Assembly (NCBI GenBank): GCA_944393455.1
Contig: CALYAH010000133.1
Location: 1 to 16,362, forward strand
Origin: an uncultured Clostridia bacterium
GTDB taxonomy: Bacteria; Bacillota; Clostridia; TANB77; CAG-508
Length of the DNA: 16,362 nucleotides
Reading direction: 5' to 3'
Both the position numbers and the translations under genes were made by a program. Shown here in pieces: positions 8,492-14,764 of this stretch (the stretch's first letter is position 1; the number at the start of each line of letters is the position of its first letter). A model generated the notes under the pieces. It saw only the letters and a list, made by a program, of their open reading frames with translations. It ran no database searches and was not told the DNA's origin.

Positions 8492-8690
8492 AAAAAAATT
8501 CCCCGCCTTAGCCGTCAGCTGCCTTGAATTTTTAAGGACCTGCTCCTAAAAACAGGTGGGTGCCTACCTAAATACTCATGGGCTTCTCACTATATAATGT
8601 GAGCTTGCACGCCATATTTGAGAGATTGGCCCCTTTATACGTGTGTTGGTTCTAAAAATTCTGCCTATACGCACTACGCAGGGTAAATTT
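8492..8690 (-). ncRNA. ssrS: Probable 6S RNA
   Basis: This GC-richer block has no protein gene and folds, on the minus strand, as one long branched rod. The ends close as CCCUGC..UAG with CUA..GCGGGG. Next GAAUUUUUA pairs with UAAAAAUUC. A large central bubble follows, with a small hairpin on its 3' side (ACCUG/CAGGU). Then an upper stem has GGG/CCC, GCC/GGC, AAAUAU/GUAUUU and the tip CUCAC/GUGAG. Closing stem, open central bubble with a 3'-side hairpin, and apical stem is the 6S design, which mimics an open promoter and sequesters SigA RNA polymerase. The piece GAGAAGCC just after the apical loop also occurs in E. coli 6S. The closing strand is followed by seven T, serving as terminator. A promoter stands upstream at 8733-8761. 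Length is about 190 nt, typical for 6S. I did not align it to a model, so another structured RNA remains possible. Confidence 0.65.
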
Positions 8691-8732
8691 ATTTACTTAT
8701 TTATTTATTACTTAATCTCTTAAGTTATTTAT

Positions 8733-8761
8733 ATTCTAGCACACGTCTTTATTGATTACAA
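8733..8761 (-). promoter_or_regulatory. Promoter of the 6S-like RNA
   Basis: Minus-strand TTGTAA (8756-8761), a 17-bp spacer, then TAGAAT (8733-8738) with an extended TGC. The predicted start near 8726 would give about 40 nt of AT-rich leader with a small hairpin (ACTTAA-GAGA-TTAAGT) before the structured core, so 5' processing is likely. Confidence 0.6.
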
Positions 8762-8857
8762 ATTGATTTTTTTCTTAAAATACTATGGTTTTATACTTTA
8801 TATTATTTTATCTTCTTTTTTCAAATTTATTCTCATTTAATTGAACTTTTTTAATAT

Positions 8858-8886
8858 TTGATTTTTCTTAAAAACTATGTTAAAAT
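8858..8886 (+). promoter_or_regulatory. Plus-strand promoter with no gene behind it
   Basis: TTGATT (8858-8863), a 17-bp spacer, then TAAAAT (8881-8886) with an extended TGT. The predicted start near 8893 is only about 10 nt before the terminator hairpin at 8904. Between the 6S-like RNA promoter and this site I see only AT-rich sequence. Confidence 0.5.
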
Positions 8887-8903
8887 TAATTAACGATTTT
8901 GGC

Positions 8904-8934
8904 AAGTAGGGAACTTTTAGTTTCCTACTTTTTT
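8904..8934 (+). terminator. Plus-strand terminator, possibly a very short transcript
   Basis: AAGTAGGGAAC (8904-8914), loop TTTTA, then GTTTCCTACTT (8920-8930), 11 pairs including one G-U, followed by six T. The T-run is on the plus strand only; read from the minus strand the stem is followed by GCC, so it is a poor terminator for the hemolysin III gene ending at 8944. Confidence 0.7.
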
Positions 8935-8943
8935 GCGTTAATC

Positions 8944-9618
8944 TTACATCACATATAATAAAATGCATAAAAATTGTAATAAACTTCCTAATAAAATAAA
9001 TAAGTGAAAAATCGAATGCATATATTTACGTTTCTTCCCTAATCCATATAAAACTGCTCCTACTGTATAAGATACACCTCCTAAAACTAATAAAACAAGT
9101 CCTGCAGTTCCTAAAGCTTGTGGTAAAATATTTACTCTTAAGATAATACACCATCCCATTGCCAAATAACATATCATAGAAAATACTTTAAACTTTTTAA
9201 TGTCAATTGAATTTAATACTATTCCTAAAATAGCAAATCTCCATATAAAAACAAAAATTACCCATCCAGTAATAGGGTCTATTTCACGTATTGTACATAA
9301 CGCAAAAGGTGTATAAGAACCTGCAATTAATAAAAAAATTGAGCAATGATCTAACACTTGAAATACCCTTTTCGCATATTTTTTGGGACTTAATCCATGA
9401 TAAATACTAGACATTGTATATAATATAATCATGGTAACACCATAAATAGCTCCACTAACAATTCCATATACATTCCCATGAATAGCTGCAAATACAACAC
9501 ATAAAACAGTGGCTACAATCCCTAGCACTCCACCAACAATATGAGATGTCATATTAAATATTTCTTCTCCTTTTGTATAATTAGGTAATATTCTATCTTT
9601 TAATTTTATTCTATTCAT
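8944..9618 (-). CDS. Hemolysin III / PAQR family membrane protein
   Basis: A 224-residue polytopic protein with seven predicted membrane segments. Family residues are present: EEIFNMTSHIVGG (19-30), the SSIYH histidine (74), DHCSIFLLIAGSYTPF (Asp90, His91), and HSIFH (His201, His205). In the PAQR superfamily these His/Asp residues hold a zinc ion inside the membrane. Bacterial members are called hemolysin III, but their physiological role is poorly known and membrane lipid homeostasis has been proposed. The start ATG at 9618 has AGAGGA shortly upstream. The frame is open to an ATG at 9669, but the promoter's TATAAT lies inside that extension, so the longer form is not translated from this promoter. 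No clear minus-strand terminator follows. Confidence 0.88.
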   Translation of the reverse strand: MNRIKLKDRILPNYTKGEEIFNMTSHIVGGVLGIVATVLCVVFAAIHGNVYGIVSGAIYGVTMIILYTMSSIYHGLSPKKYAKRVFQVLDHCSIFLLIAGSYTPFALCTIREIDPITGWVIFVFIWRFAILGIVLNSIDIKKFKVFSMICYLAMGWCIILRVNILPQALGTAGLVLLVLGGVSYTVGAVLYGLGKKRKYMHSIFHLFILLGSLLQFLCILLYVM

Positions 9619-9645
9619 TTGATTCCTCTCTTTTTCGTTTTTGCT

Positions 9646-9651
9646 ATTATA
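9646..9651 (-). promoter_or_regulatory. Extended -10 promoter of the hemolysin III gene
   Basis: Minus-strand TATAAT preceded by TGG (extended -10). The -35 at 17 bp (TTTATT) is weak. It lies 28 bp upstream of the chosen start codon. Confidence 0.6.
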
Positions 9652-9696
9652 CCATACTTGCCTATGCAAATAAAGTCTTTTTTTGTATTTAGTAGC

Positions 9697-9724
9697 AAAA
9701 AAAGAGGCCCTTATCAGAGCCTCT
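9697..9724 (-). terminator. Terminator of the SleB-type gene
   Basis: On the minus strand AGAGGCTCT, tetraloop GATA, AGGGCCTCT (9 pairs with one G-U, 9703-9724), then seven T. It begins 11 bp past the stop at 9736. Confidence 0.93.
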
Positions 9725-9735
9725 AAGGAGTCTTT

Positions 9736-10572
9736 CTATTTGTCCCATACTTTATAATAGAAATGTTCCCCTTCTCCAATTTTTACTTTAACCTTAATAC
9801 TAGCTCTAGAAGCTAGTTCCTTTTCAGAAACGATTTTAGGATCTGGCTCATAAAAATATATAGCTCCTCCATCGGCATAAATCTCTGGATCCAATCCTAA
9901 TCTTAGAGCTTCCTCTCTTAACAAGTCTTCGGTGATATCATTTTCACCATAAATCGCTTCATCAACAGCATTTGAAACCTGTTCAGTAACTCTTTCATCA
10001 GTTACTAGGACTAAGTTTGGCTCTAAACCAGTATAGACATTTCCATCTGATTTCACACATTGAAACTGTCCCTTCTGTTTTAAAACTTCAGTTATTGTTA
10101 AATTCCTAGTAACAGCTCTGTTTAAAATTGTTTCTGTTGTTGCCATCTGCTCTTCCGTAGAAGAACCTCTAGATTCAGCATAAACTACTCTTTTTAACAA
10201 AGCTATCTCTTCGGGAGAAGACTGGTATTTTACTTTATTAATAGTCAATATCCATTGAGCTTTTTCCATTTCTTTTTCTTTTACTTTTTGTTTTATTTTT
10301 TTCCATTCTTCTTCCTGTTCGGCTCTAATGTTGTGATTCTCTTGCTTCTTAGAAATTATTTTACTTGATGGTTCAAGTTCAAGTAAAAATTGTTGTCTAG
10401 AAGTACGCACTACATTTCCTGCCTTTGCCACATCTCCTGTAATTGTAATTGGCATAGGAAGTGTTATACAAAGTAACAATTTTACTTTTACACTTCTATG
10501 TAGTAACTTTTCTACTATAATAATATCACTCCTTCCTTCTACTATACAGACTTTTCGTCTGCAAAAAAGCAT
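9736..10572 (-). CDS. SleB-family cell wall hydrolase
   Basis: A wall hydrolase whose C-terminal SleB/CwlJ domain covers about residues 118-278. The catalytic Glu133 stands in VVYAESRGSSTEEQ, followed by ETILNRAV, GQFQCV and a C-terminal FYYKVW. SleB is a lytic transglycosylase best known for degrading spore cortex at germination, but many Clostridia carry related non-germination copies. Residues of about 28-46 (KVKLLLCITLPMPITI) look like a signal sequence and 75-105 are a charged linker. The start is unclear: the ATG at 10572 lies about 11 nt from the predicted transcript start without a ribosome site. The only good site, AAGGAG (10529-10534), precedes ATT at 10519-10521 by 7 nt. An ATT start would put the signal sequence near the N-terminus (261 residues). 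Single gene with a consensus promoter. Confidence 0.85.
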   Translation of the reverse strand: MLFCRRKVCIVEGRSDIIIVEKLLHRSVKVKLLLCITLPMPITITGDVAKAGNVVRTSRQQFLLELEPSSKIISKKQENHNIRAEQEEEWKKIKQKVKEKEMEKAQWILTINKVKYQSSPEEIALLKRVVYAESRGSSTEEQMATTETILNRAVTRNLTITEVLKQKGQFQCVKSDGNVYTGLEPNLVLVTDERVTEQVSNAVDEAIYGENDITEDLLREEALRLGLDPEIYADGGAIYFYEPDPKIVSEKELASRASIKVKVKIGEGEHFYYKVWDK

Positions 10573-10589
10573 ATATATGCTCTATATTA

Positions 10590-10618
10590 ATTATACTCCA
10601 CATTATGTAATCTGTCAA
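10590..10618 (-). promoter_or_regulatory. Consensus SigA promoter of the SleB-type gene
   Basis: Minus-strand TTGACA (10613-10618), exactly 17 bp, then TATAAT (10590-10595): a perfect match to the vegetative consensus. This suggests expression during growth rather than only in the spore lineage. Confidence 0.88.
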
Positions 10619-10643
10619 TTTATTCCATTAGTAGGTTTCATAT

Positions 10644-10677
10644 AAAAAAACAAGTATAAATAACTTATACTTGTTTT
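10644..10677 (-). terminator. Terminator of the unknown anchored protein gene
   Basis: ACAAGTATAA (10650-10659) pairs with TTATACTTGT (10665-10674) around a 5-nt loop, extendable by flanking A/T. On the minus strand seven T follow. It starts 4 bp past the stop at 10682. Confidence 0.88.
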
Positions 10678-10681
10678 ACGG

Positions 10682-11176
10682 TCACTCTATTTTTTCTACA
10701 TTTGGTACAATGTAATCTTTAGGATAAGAATATATTCTTTTCTCTTTATATTCTTCTCCATCCTCTTGTATCTTGGTTTCTTCTCCTACAAAAATCTGTT
10801 TTTCAGGAAATTTCCTACTAATAACTTCGACTTTTTCTTCTATGTCTTTTTCATTAACTTCTTGGTATTCTACTTGCATGGACGTACTCACAAATTCACT
10901 ATTTGCAATATTTATAATTCTAAGAATAGCCTTATCCTCATTAGTATGAGGTTCTATAAATTTGCCATCTTTGACAATTCCTGAAATCTCTCTTCCCTTG
11001 TTGTTTTTTCTTGTTACAACTACTAATTCATTTTTGCTACATGAATTTAAGAAATATAAAGTATATTGTTCTTTTAAATCTTTTTTTGTAAGAAGTAGTA
11101 TATCCCCTAGCATTACTACCATTAAAAATAATACTACTGCAACCATTAGAGTTACTAATAACCGTACTTTTTTCAT
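10682..11176 (-). CDS. Unknown membrane-anchored extracytoplasmic protein
   Basis: I do not recognise this 164-residue protein. Residues 1-30 (MKKVRLLVTLMVAVVLFLMV, then VMLGDILLL) are a membrane anchor or uncleaved signal. The rest is hydrophilic, rich in Glu/Lys and beta-prone, with two Lys/Glu-rich stretches and a Pro-containing tail (YPKDYIVPNVEKIE). The ATG at 11176 has GGGAGG 8 nt upstream. A longer frame opens at 11203, but that codon coincides with the predicted transcript start. Codon 5 is CGG, one of only five in-frame CGG codons I found in the window, and here the frame continues normally. It lies directly downstream of the sigK 3' piece with no terminator between, so after excision of the element sigK transcripts could run into it. 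Confidence 0.78.
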   Translation of the reverse strand: MKKVRLLVTLMVAVVLFLMVVMLGDILLLTKKDLKEQYTLYFLNSCSKNELVVVTRKNNKGREISGIVKDGKFIEPHTNEDKAILRIINIANSEFVSTSMQVEYQEVNEKDIEEKVEVISRKFPEKQIFVGEETKIQEDGEEYKEKRIYSYPKDYIVPNVEKIE

Positions 11177-11207
11177 TTTTCCTACCTCCCATTTAGTAAA
11201 CATTTAT

Positions 11208-11236
11208 ATTATACTACGATTTGTAAGATTTTTCAA
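11208..11236 (-). promoter_or_regulatory. SigA promoter of the unknown anchored protein gene
   Basis: Minus-strand TTGAAA (11231-11236), 17-bp spacer, TATAAT (11208-11213). The start would be near 11201, 25 nt before the ATG at 11176. It lies 12 bp past the sigK stop codon. Confidence 0.82.
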
Positions 11237-11248
11237 GTGTTAACATAA

Positions 11249-11314
11249 TTATTCTTTGATTTCCTTTGATAATTTATGTATTGCTTTTGTCTCAATTCTA
11301 GATACATAGGAACG
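11249..11314 (-). CDS. sigK: sigK 3' fragment, C-terminal end of sigma K
   Basis: Read on the minus strand from the direct repeat, this gives RSYVSRIE, TKAIHKL, SKEIKE and a TAA stop at 11249-11251. SRSYVSRIE followed by a basic tail is the hallmark C-terminus of SigK-type sporulation sigma factors (region 4.2 recognition helix). In the present arrangement it has no start or ribosome site, and the frame meets TGA at 11315-11317, just inside the element. It becomes coding only when joined to the 5' part at 14751-15408 by recombination between the GATACATAGGAACGT repeats. Confidence 0.88.
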   Translation of the reverse strand, partial: RSYVSRIETKAIHKLSKEIKE

Positions 11315-11315
11315 T
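11301..11315. repeat. Attachment core repeat, left copy
   Basis: GATACATAGGAACGT, identical to 14749-14763. On the minus strand it encodes the RSYVS part of sigma K. The likely crossover dinucleotide is AC at 11304-11305, judged from the centre of the symmetric arms in the predicted circle. Confidence 0.9.
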
Positions 11316-11382
11316 CATTATTACAACAATCATACAAAATTTATGTCGATAAAATTCAATGATATAAAACTCCTCTGTAAAA

Positions 11383-11390
11383 CATATATT
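11383..11390 (+). promoter_or_regulatory. Weak SigE-like -10 ahead of the element operon
   Basis: CATATATT, 6 of 8 to the mother-cell SigE -10 consensus CATACAAT, sits 28 bp before the ATG of the small ORF. The -35 match (TGATATA) is at an imperfect distance, so this is only a candidate. Confidence 0.3.
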
Positions 11391-11410
11391 TTTAACAGGA
11401 GGATTTTTTA

Positions 11411-11533
11411 ATGAGTGATGAAAAAAAGATAATCTGTATATATGATGATACAAAAGAAGATTTAAACAAAATCTTACTTGATATATATGCAAACTTTGTC
11501 CAAAGAGAGCTTAATAATAAATGGATGATATAA
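11411..11533 (+). CDS. 40-residue protein upstream of the recombinase, unknown
   Basis: A short frame of 40 codons (MSDEKKIICIYDDTKEDL..., ending NNKWMI). Support for being real is a perfect AGGAGG (11397-11402) 8 nt before the ATG and a 13-nt overlap with the predicted recombinase start (ATG at 11521), a common coupling arrangement. The peptide is acidic then amphipathic (residues 15-36, likely helical), with no signal or membrane segment. I recognise no family. Its place just ahead of a serine recombinase makes a recombination partner possible; C. difficile skin encodes a separate directionality factor needed for excision. That is a guess from position only. Confidence 0.65.
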   Translation: MSDEKKIICIYDDTKEDLNKILLDIYANFVQRELNNKWMI

Positions 11534-13091
11534 ACATTTCTAATCCAATAGATTATAAAGTTCGGCATATATATCAGGTTATCTAAAGAAGATTTAAAAC
11601 CGCGGGGAATCAGAAAGTATTTCTAATCAACGTTCTATGCTAAAACGTTTTTGTGAGAAAAAGAATTTACCTATAATAGATGAATATATTGATGACGGAA
11701 TAAGCGGTACTACCTTTAATAGACCATCATTTAAAAGAATGATACAAGATATTGAAAATAAAAAAATAAATATGGTAATCACCAAAGATTTGTCAAGGCT
11801 CGGTCGTGACTATATTGGTACAGGTCATTATTTAGAAAAATACTTTCCTGAAAAACGTATAAGATATATATCTTTGTTAGATGGTATAGATACTGGAGTT
11901 GATAGTTCTTCCAATGATATAACACCTTTTAAATCCGTTTTAAATGACATGTATGCAAAAGATATTTCTAATAAAATAAAAAGTGTTAAACATAACAAAC
12001 AGGACTTAGGACTATTTATTGGTAGTAAAGCTCCTTTTGGCTATAAATTAGATAAAAAGTATCCAAATAAATTATTTATTGATAAAGAAGCAAAATATAT
12101 TGTCAAAAGAATTTTTAATGAAGCTTGCAGTGGTAAATCTTGTAGAGCAATAGCATTAGATTTAACTTTAGATGGAATACCTACCCCTTCTCAATATGCA
12201 TTATCACATGGTTCAAAAATGACAAAAGTAAGCAAGAATTGGTCTGGTTCACGAATACGGGAAATACTTTTAAACGAACTATATATTGGAAATATGGTAC
12301 AAGGTAAAATGAAAAAAATAAACTATAAATCCAAAAAAAATATTAGACTCCCTAAAGATAAATGGAAAATAGTGAAAAATACTCATGAACCCATTATTGA
12401 TAAAGACACTTTTATTAAAGCTAAAGAAATGATTGAAATAAGAAAACAAACTAGAATAAAAACACATGATTATTTATTAAAGGGTCTTGTATATTGTCAT
12501 GAATGTGGTAAAAAGCTTGGGTGCTCTTCACGAAATTTGGCTAATGGCCCAGTTTACTATTTTAGATGTAATACTTATGTTGCTTCTACAAGACTTAGAC
12601 TTTGTACTTCTCACTCTATTAGAATGGATTATGTAGAAAAACTTGTAATAGATAAATTAGAAACATTACTGCAAACTTTTAACCCAAAAGAAGAACTTAT
12701 TAATATAACAAAACAAAAATTGCAAGACTATAATATAAATAAATTAAATATAAAAAAATTGGAAGAATATAAAATAAAACTTTCAAAATTAGTTTTAGAA
12801 ATTGATAACATCTATAATGATAAGTTAAGTGGAGTACTTTCACAAGATGATTTTGTTAGAATTTATGAAAGAAAGAAACAAGAAAAAATATGCCTTCAAA
12901 ATAAAATCGATAATCTAAAATTTAATTTAGAAAATAAAATTATAAACCAAGATAAATATGTAAATGAACTTATAAAAAAGTTTAATTCAAATTTTGAAAT
13001 TAATCGAGAAATTTTAACAGAACTAGTTGATAGAATTGAAATAGACAAAACTAAAAAAATATTTATATATTTTAAATTCAAACTAATATGA
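11521..13091 (+). CDS. Large serine recombinase, frame restored by two +1 shifts at CGG
   Basis: This is probably the site-specific recombinase that excises the element from sigK (SpoIVCA-like role). Starting at ATG 11521, three frames join: MDDINISNPIDYKV, then (skipping C11563) GIYIRLSKEDLKP, then (skipping C11603) GESESISNQRS and onward, 522 residues in total. IYIRLS holds the catalytic serine (Ser21). DGISGTTFNRPSF, DLSRLGRDYIGTG and ITPFKSVLNDMYAKD complete the resolvase domain. A recombinase domain follows (about 190-310, FGYKL, then IREILLNELYIG). A zinc ribbon comes next (CHECGKKLGC...YYFRCNTY), then a coiled coil to the end. An uninterrupted frame exists only from 11637 and lacks the active-site serine, so as written the gene is inactive unless recoded. 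It is either CGG-recoded or a pseudogene; apart from these two positions the frame is perfectly preserved. Confidence 0.85.
11563..11565 (+). other. In-frame CGG, +1 shift site 1 (recombinase)
   Basis: Zero frame reads AAA GTT CGG CAT and reaches TAA seven codons on. Skipping the C gives AAA GTT GGC ATA TAT ATC AGG, that is KVGIYIR, the expected start of a serine recombinase catalytic domain. Confidence 0.7.
11603..11605 (+). other. In-frame CGG, +1 shift site 2 (recombinase)
   Basis: In the frame after site 1 the codons are AAA CCG CGG GGA and reach TAA seven codons on. Skipping the C gives CCG GGG GAA TCA, that is PGESESISNQ, the conserved segment following the catalytic serine. Confidence 0.7.
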
Positions 13092-13149
13092 ATAAAAAAG
13101 ATTATATTAGAAAATACTAAAACAAAATAATTTTAAGAAGGTAAATAGA

Positions 13150-14721
13150 TTGAAACAAATATATTATAATGGTGATTTTATTACATTAGAAAATGATAAA
13201 ATAGAATCTATCCTTATAGAAGATGGTATTATAAAAAAAGTAGGAAGTTTAGAAAAAATTTTACATTATAAAGACAAAGATATAAATTTAATTAATCTGA
13301 ACGGAAAAACAATGATGCCATCTTTTATTGATTCTCATAGTCATTTCTCAGGTGTTGCAAATAATTTTTTAAAAGCAAATTTGGAAAACTGTAAAAATTT
13401 CAAAGATATTCAAGAAACCTTAAAGAATTTTAAAATAGAAAAAGGAATAAGTGATTCTAAATGGATAATAGCTGAAGGCTACGATCATAATTTTTTAGAC
13501 GAAAAATCACATCCAAAAAAAGAAGTTATTGATAAAATTTTGCCTAACAATCCTGTTGTGTTGCAACACAAATCTGGACATGTAGGAGTATTTAACACCA
13601 TGGCTATGAAATTATTAAATATTACTTTAGATACTCCTTCTCAAGAAGGTGGCTTCATAGAAAAATATAATGGACAACCTACTGGTTACATGGAAGAAAA
13701 CTCTTTTTTACATTATTTAAATAAAGTTCCTCTTCCTGATATGGACAAATTACTAATTTCATATCAAAAGGCACAAGAGTTATATCTTTCTTATGGAATT
13801 ACTACCATTCAAGATGGAATGACTTATGAATCAATGATACCTATTTATCAAAATTTAGTTAATAATCACCAATTAAAATTAGATTTAGTATCTTATATTC
13901 CTCCAGAAAATAATGAAAAATTTTTTTCTAGTTTTAACAAACATATTAAACAATATAAAAATAATTTTAAAATAGGCGGTTATAAAATATTTTTAGATGG
14001 TTCTCCCCAAGGAGAAACCGCATGGATGAGAAGTCCGTATATTAATAAGCCTAATTACTTTGGTTATAATACGATGACAGATTCTGAAGTTCAAGAAGTT
14101 ATTAAAATAGCTATATCTACCAATATGCAGATATTAGCCCATTGTAACGGAGATAGAGCTGCCCAACAATTTATAAGTAGTATAAAAAAATATGAAAATA
14201 CTATCAAGAACCTACGACCTGTTATGATACATGCACAATTTCTTGGTATTGACCAAATAGATGATTTAAAAAAATATAATATAATTCCTTCATTTTTCAT
14301 TTCTCACATTTTCTATTGGGGCGATATTCACATAAAAAATTTCGGTTATAATCGAGCAAGTAAAATAAGTCCAGCTAATTCAACTTTGAAAAAAAATGTT
14401 ATTTTTACGTTTCATCAAGATTCTCCTGTATTACCTCCTAATATGTTTGAAACAATTTGGTGTGCCGTTACTAGAAGAACAAAGTCTGGTACAATTCTTG
14501 ATGAAAATGAAAAAATAAGCGTTTTAGATGCAATTAAGGCTGTAACTTTAAATAGTGCCTACCAATATTTTGAAGAAAACGAGAAAGGTAGTATTAAAGA
14601 AGGAAAGTTAGCTAATTTAATAATTATTGATAAAAATCCACTAAAAATTAATATTGATGAGATAAAACATATTAAAATTTTGGAAACAATAAAAAACGGA
14701 GTTACTTTATTTAAGTGTTAA
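13150..14721 (+). CDS. YtcJ-like metal-dependent amidohydrolase, element cargo
   Basis: A 523-residue amidohydrolase-superfamily enzyme of the Amidohydro_3 (YtcJ) group. Metal-site residues: HSHSHF near residues 62-67 (HxH), GGYKIFLDGSPQGETAW around 275-292 (bridging Lys), AHCNGDRA at about 331-338, MIHAQF at about 359-364 and FHQDSPV at about 418-424 (final Asp). The N- and C-terminal beta strands form the usual urease-like sandwich. Such enzymes hydrolyse amide or ring C-N bonds; the substrate is unknown here. The start is TTG at 13150 with AGAAGG 8 nt upstream. It begins 58 bp after the recombinase stop with no terminator between, so probably one transcript. Its frame is intact and it has no in-frame CGG codon. 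No terminator follows before the att site, so its mRNA may run antisense into sigK. Confidence 0.87.
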   Translation: MKQIYYNGDFITLENDKIESILIEDGIIKKVGSLEKILHYKDKDINLINLNGKTMMPSFIDSHSHFSGVANNFLKANLENCKNFKDIQETLKNFKIEKGISDSKWIIAEGYDHNFLDEKSHPKKEVIDKILPNNPVVLQHKSGHVGVFNTMAMKLLNITLDTPSQEGGFIEKYNGQPTGYMEENSFLHYLNKVPLPDMDKLLISYQKAQELYLSYGITTIQDGMTYESMIPIYQNLVNNHQLKLDLVSYIPPENNEKFFSSFNKHIKQYKNNFKIGGYKIFLDGSPQGETAWMRSPYINKPNYFGYNTMTDSEVQEVIKIAISTNMQILAHCNGDRAAQQFISSIKKYENTIKNLRPVMIHAQFLGIDQIDDLKKYNIIPSFFISHIFYWGDIHIKNFGYNRASKISPANSTLKKNVIFTFHQDSPVLPPNMFETIWCAVTRRTKSGTILDENEKISVLDAIKAVTLNSAYQYFEENEKGSIKEGKLANLIIIDKNPLKINIDEIKHIKILETIKNGVTLFKC

Positions 14722-14735
14722 TAAAATTATTGGTC

Positions 14736-14764
14736 ATAATCACGTTCTGATACATAGGAACGTG
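14736..14764. repeat. Inverted arms of the element attachment site
   Basis: CACGTTC (14741-14747) and GAACGTG (14758-14764) flank a 10-bp centre TGATACATAG. When the element circularises, the left arm ATAATCACGTTC (14736-14747) would face GAACGTCATTAT from 11310-11321, an inverted pair matching at 11 of 12 positions. Such dyad arms around a short core are what a large serine recombinase binds. Confidence 0.7.
14749..14763. repeat. Attachment core repeat, right copy
   Basis: GATACATAGGAACGT, identical to 11301-11315, inside the 5' part of sigK. The predicted crossover dinucleotide AC is at 14752-14753. Confidence 0.9.

Larger units (their letters stand above)
11301..14748. mobile_element. Skin-like element splitting sigK, 3,448 bp
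   Basis: The element lies between two 15-bp direct repeats GATACATAGGAACGT (11301-11315 and 14749-14763), both inside sigK coding sequence. Removing it with one repeat joins the sigK codons for SRSYVS to RIETKA. It carries a 40-codon ORF, a large serine recombinase and an amidohydrolase, all on the plus strand and opposite to sigK. Known relatives are the skin prophage remnants of B. subtilis (about 48 kb) and C. difficile (about 15 kb), excised in the mother cell by a serine recombinase to rebuild sigK. No phage structural or lysis genes are present, so this is close to a minimal element. In B. subtilis the gene is cut near its middle; here the cut falls in the DNA coding for the region 4.2 recognition helix. 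Confidence 0.9.

Noticed and set aside
8490..8700. SRP RNA, tmRNA or RNase P RNA instead of 6S
   Set aside because: No GGAAGCA-type SRP tip, no tRNA-like ends or tag frame, and no GAGGAAAGUCC-like RNase P core; the rod with a central bubble fits 6S best.
12258..12260. Global reassignment of CGG to another amino acid or obligatory shift at every CGG
   Set aside because: At this CGG the recombinase frame continues normally and the codon falls at a position usually Arg (RIREIL). A shift here would reach a stop after four codons, so any recoding must depend on context.
11637..13091. A complete recombinase starting at the ATG at 11637
   Set aside because: This form lacks the catalytic serine and about 38 N-terminal residues that are present just upstream in two other frames, and it has no ribosome site.
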